From: Rhynchopus euleeides
Lineage: Eukaryota; Euglenozoa; Diplonemea; Diplonemida; Diplonemidae
Direction of reading: 5' to 3'
NCBI GenBank assembly: GCA_963210315.1
Contig: OY723244.1
Location: forward strand, 2,170,001-2,234,000
Length of the DNA: 64,000 nucleotides
Shown here: piece after piece, positions 61,474 to 64,000 of the stretch
How the letters are laid out: every line of letters begins with the position of its first letter
Position numbering within the stretch: the first letter of the stretch is position 1
Made by a program: the position numbers and the translations under genes
The notes under the pieces: model-generated
Told to the model about the DNA's origin: nothing
Seen by the model: the letters and a program-made list of their open reading frames with translations, nothing else
Databases searched by the model: none

Positions 61474-62607
61474 ATGGATGTGACTGTGCGTCATGCCAGG
61501 ACCGGTGACAGCTGTGTCGTCGGTGTTCCGGAAGACGGGACCGTGGTCGAGCTGAAGGCGGATGCGCTCAACGAGATGTTCCCGAATTCAACCAACACAG
61601 CCCGTGAGGCTGAGAACGTGGCAGCACACATCGAAGGGTGTGAGGAGGAGCTGGACGATGAAGAGTGCGTTGCCGACACGGGTCTGGAGGGCGGGGGTGC
61701 TGTCAAGCTCGTCCCACGCTGTTCTCACATCAAGGCCCCGGCTGTCTACAGCACTGGTGGTAGTAACATACGGTACATCACACTGTCGAGGTGTGGGAAG
61801 CTGTGTGCGGTCGGTTCCTTCAGTTACGACGACAGACACATCACTGTGTTTGACACCACCACCGCTGATGTGGTGGCGGACTTACTACACGACAGCACCG
61901 GTGCTTTCACGTCTGTCTATTGCACTGCATTCTCTGTCTGCGGGACGTGGTTGGCGACGGGATCTAATGACGGCACTATCTGCGGATGGCTGACAGCAAC
62001 CTGGGAGCGGGTGTGCACCCTGGGACGAGCCGGTCAGGTGCTGAGCGCAGCGTGGACACACTGCGGGCGTCTGGTATCTGGAAGCCAGAGCCGCACAGTG
62101 CGTGTGTGGGACTTGAAGGGCACACCGAGCGCCACAGTGCTGGAGGGTCACCGCAAGGCTGTTCTCAGCATTGCTGTGTCGGGCACGAGGATCTTCAGCG
62201 GGTCAGAGGACAAGACCATCCGTGTGTGGGACATCAGCACGGGGTCTTCTTCAGCCCTTGTAGTCATTCTCCCGGAGGATCGGGTGACGCCAAAGCCCAA
62301 GGGGCCGCAATCAAAGAGGCAGCGTGCAGAACCTGCCTCGGTAGTGAGCGGCTCTCAGATACAGGCGTCAGCCACGGAACCTGCTGTGGAACTTCCCTTG
62401 TTGTTGGGTGCCCCTCCGGCACAGATATCGCCCTCGGTGCCTGCCTCCCCTGATATTTTTCTGTCTCAGACGGGTGGTGAAGGGGTGGATGGTGAGCGGG
62501 AGACGGGGCCACCAGGGAAATCAGAGACGGACAGAACGGAGGTCTCACAATCGCAGCCAGGGGAGCCTGGTAATGGAACAGAACCAGAGCCTGACGGAAC
62601 CACTTGA
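61474..62607 (+). CDS. UBL-WD40 paralogue 8 with replaced C-terminus
   Basis: 377 residues, intact frame. UBL (1-83) and four blades match the family closely, up to IRVWDIST. At 62240/62241 the family sequence stops and a different ~122-residue tail follows: VTPKPKGPQSKRQRAEPA (basic, nuclear-signal-like), then Ser/Pro/Glu-rich disordered sequence ending PEPDGTT. Four blades cannot close a propeller alone; it might pair with another molecule or be non-functional. Shares insertions with paralogue 7 (SFSYDDR, TGAFTSVY). A retroelement terminus lies directly upstream. Confidence 0.85.
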   Translation: MDVTVRHARTGDSCVVGVPEDGTVVELKADALNEMFPNSTNTAREAENVAAHIEGCEEELDDEECVADTGLEGGGAVKLVPRCSHIKAPAVYSTGGSNIRYITLSRCGKLCAVGSFSYDDRHITVFDTTTADVVADLLHDSTGAFTSVYCTAFSVCGTWLATGSNDGTICGWLTATWERVCTLGRAGQVLSAAWTHCGRLVSGSQSRTVRVWDLKGTPSATVLEGHRKAVLSIAVSGTRIFSGSEDKTIRVWDISTGSSSALVVILPEDRVTPKPKGPQSKRQRAEPASVVSGSQIQASATEPAVELPLLLGAPPAQISPSVPASPDIFLSQTGGEGVDGERETGPPGKSETDRTEVSQSQPGEPGNGTEPEPDGTT

Positions 62608-62756
62608 CTATATGCCAAGTGAGTGCCGCGTGGGGTGAGCTACGACCACGTGATGATGAAGGCTTGAACAAGAGATGAAGCGTTTAGTGTATACGAATGT
62701 GTGAGGTGAGTGTGTATGCTGACGGACGTGACGGAACGTGATGAATATTTTGTTTT

Positions 62757-62945
62757 TAAGCACACTCGTGTGAGCGGAAAGCGCCCCACCACAGCTGCAA
62801 CCAAACGTGCTCTATACACTAACCCCACCCTTCATCAGGCTCAGGGTGTGATCAGTTCAGGGTTTTGTGTGTAGAAGCGTCAACGCAACAAACAAAAGGA
62901 AATTCATCAGAGCGGTTGTAGCTGTGAAGTGATAGGGCGCTTTTC
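62757..62945 (+). repeat. ~188-bp dispersed repeat, copy 2
   Basis: Second copy of 24393-24580, same orientation, no visible difference over the core. Flanks differ, which gives the element borders (AAGCACACTCG ... GGCGCTTTTC). Confidence 0.85.
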
Positions 62946-63319
62946 TAAAACGAATTTCCCCCCCCCCCCCTCCCCCCGGAACCTGAGAATGTGACCGCCT
63001 ACCCAATGGTGTTTACACAAAGGAGTTCAGCGTGTTAAACCCCATTCTCTGTTCCCAAGGCAGAGCGGCGATGTGTACCCAGAGTGTACGTACGTGCACA
63101 TGGCTCTGCAGATACGCTGAGTGGTGAGGGGCATGCCTGTTTTCCCTTTTGTTTCCATTATCTTGTCTTCAGAACGAACACACGAATGAAACAAAAACCA
63201 TAACAGAACGCCCCCACCCCTGATGTATGTTTTTTCTCAACCATTTCCCCCCCCCCCTCCCCCAACCCCCGTTTTTGCTATGTCTTTTGATATGGTTCTT
63301 TCCCCCCTTTTTTTTTGCA
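62946..63319. other. Intergenic
   Basis: C-runs at 62960-62978 and 63248-63270; AT-richer than surroundings. No gene seen. Confidence 0.4.
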
Positions 63320-63674
63320 CATAACACACCTGTGTGGTACGGGAAATGCTACGAGGAACGCGATGGACTCGGGACTGCTGCTGGCCTCTCTTGCTATGGT
63401 TTACTTATGTTTCGTGCTCCACCTGCTCCACCTCATTCTGCACTTCAGATGATCCACTTCACGTGGGTTACGGGGTTTGGGACAACGATGATATGTTGTG
63501 TCCGACGACAAGGTAAGGTAAGCTCATCGAGGTACACCAAACCGGAGTTGTCAAATCAAAAAAAAATATGGGGGGGGGGGTTTCAAAGTGCAAGAGGTGG
63601 AGCCCGTTCAACAGGTGGAAGCGTCCAATGCAACACTCACAGCATAGAGGCCAAGTGTTTCTCGTAGTATTTTG
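63320..63674 (+). repeat. Composite repeat X-Y
   Basis: Same as 16273-16632 (X, A-run/G-run, linker, Y), lacking the leading Y copy. The hydrophobic 29-residue frame is at 63363-63452. The G-run is shorter than in the other copy. Confidence 0.85.
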
Positions 63675-63748
63675 TTCCCCCCCCCCCACCCGACAAGCGA
63701 ATCAGCAGTGTGTATCTGTACACAGAAATAAACCAATAACATGACAGT

Positions 63749-63801
63749 AGAGGACAAGACCATCCGTGTGTGGGACATCAGCACCCTCACACACACACAC
63801 A
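63749..63801 (+). pseudogene. UBL-WD40 remnant (blade 4 edge)
   Basis: AGAGGACAAGACCATCCGTG, TGTGGGACATCAGCACCCTC and a CA run match the family at the IRVWDISTLTHTHT segment. It stops in the CA run, where new sequence begins. This is the same blade at which paralogue 8 loses homology. Confidence 0.8.
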
Positions 63802-63827
63802 GGAGGAGAGAGGGATACACGGGCAGG

Positions 63828-64000
63828 ATGTCACAGGCCGACCTCCACGGGGTCTCCTCCGGTAACACCGGCCCCCAGGCCGGTGGCCAACAGGCCGCCC
63901 CCCTGCCCCCCCTCGTTTTCAACGAACCCCGGGAATACACCCTCGGGCCCCTCCCCCCCCTGTACCGCGCGGCGCATGTCCGCGCCATCCTCCGCCACCT
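63828..64000 (+). CDS. Start of an unidentified open frame, cut by window end
   Basis: From the ATG at 63828 the frame stays open for 57 codons to the window edge (MSQADLHGVSSGNTGPQ ... then Pro-rich, then YRAAHVRAILRHL). It begins 26 bp after the WD40 remnant. Composition would fit the start of a retroelement protein, but nothing diagnostic is visible. Confidence 0.35.
   Translation, partial: MSQADLHGVSSGNTGPQAGGQQAAPLPPLVFNEPREYTLGPLPPLYRAAHVRAILRH

Overview
The window looks like nuclear DNA of a GC-rich, repeat-laden protist. Genes are intronless as far as can be seen, widely spaced, and all host-type genes lie on the + strand. A complete tyrosine-recombinase retrotransposon has the gene order Gag - YR - RT/RNase H, which is the order known from the VIPER/TATE elements of kinetoplastids. 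Together with same-strand intronless genes this makes a euglenozoan (kinetoplastid or diplonemid type) the best guess, but no rRNA or spliced-leader gene is present to prove it.

Layout. 1-3972: VIPER-like element copy A (5' end outside the window) with split direct terminal repeats. 4419-7106: two tandem genes for a ubiquitin-like (UBL) + WD40 protein. 8219-10738: a polytopic membrane protein carrying an internal UBL domain. 11071-16632: dispersed repeats and two related minisatellites (253-bp higher-order repeat; 50-bp unit). 16633-19766: gene-free, with AT-rich islands, palindromes and hairpins. 19767-24376: a second, nearly identical VIPER-like copy on the - strand with a nonsense mutation in RT. 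24577-27172: repeats, the C-terminal remnant of a non-LTR retrotransposon, and a MITE with perfect 21-bp inverted ends. 27369-31741: two more UBL-WD40 genes. 32786-34366: a GAF + 2-oxoglutarate/Fe(II) dioxygenase fusion. 35263-36409 and 52016-53163: two copies, in opposite orientation, of a foldback element. 36677-46398: about 7 kb of a 41-bp satellite punctuated by seven ~355-bp spacers; a second 41-bp family follows at 47005-47372. 53912-62607: four more UBL-WD40 loci (one intact, two frameshifted, one with a replaced C-terminus). The window ends in a dispersed repeat, a WD40 scrap and the start of an open frame that runs off the edge.

The most interesting system is the UBL-WD40 family: eight loci plus three remnants. 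Their DNA is almost identical over the framework, but in blade after blade the same two or so WD40 surface positions differ between paralogues. This is the pattern known from fungal HET-E/HNWD recognition proteins, where the variable positions sit on the ligand-binding face. Here the N-terminal effector-like domain is a ubiquitin fold instead of a NACHT module. Two loci have lost the last blades and gained low-complexity, nuclear-signal-like tails. I infer a diversifying recognition repertoire shaped by duplication, gene conversion and mobile elements; this rests on comparison within the window only.
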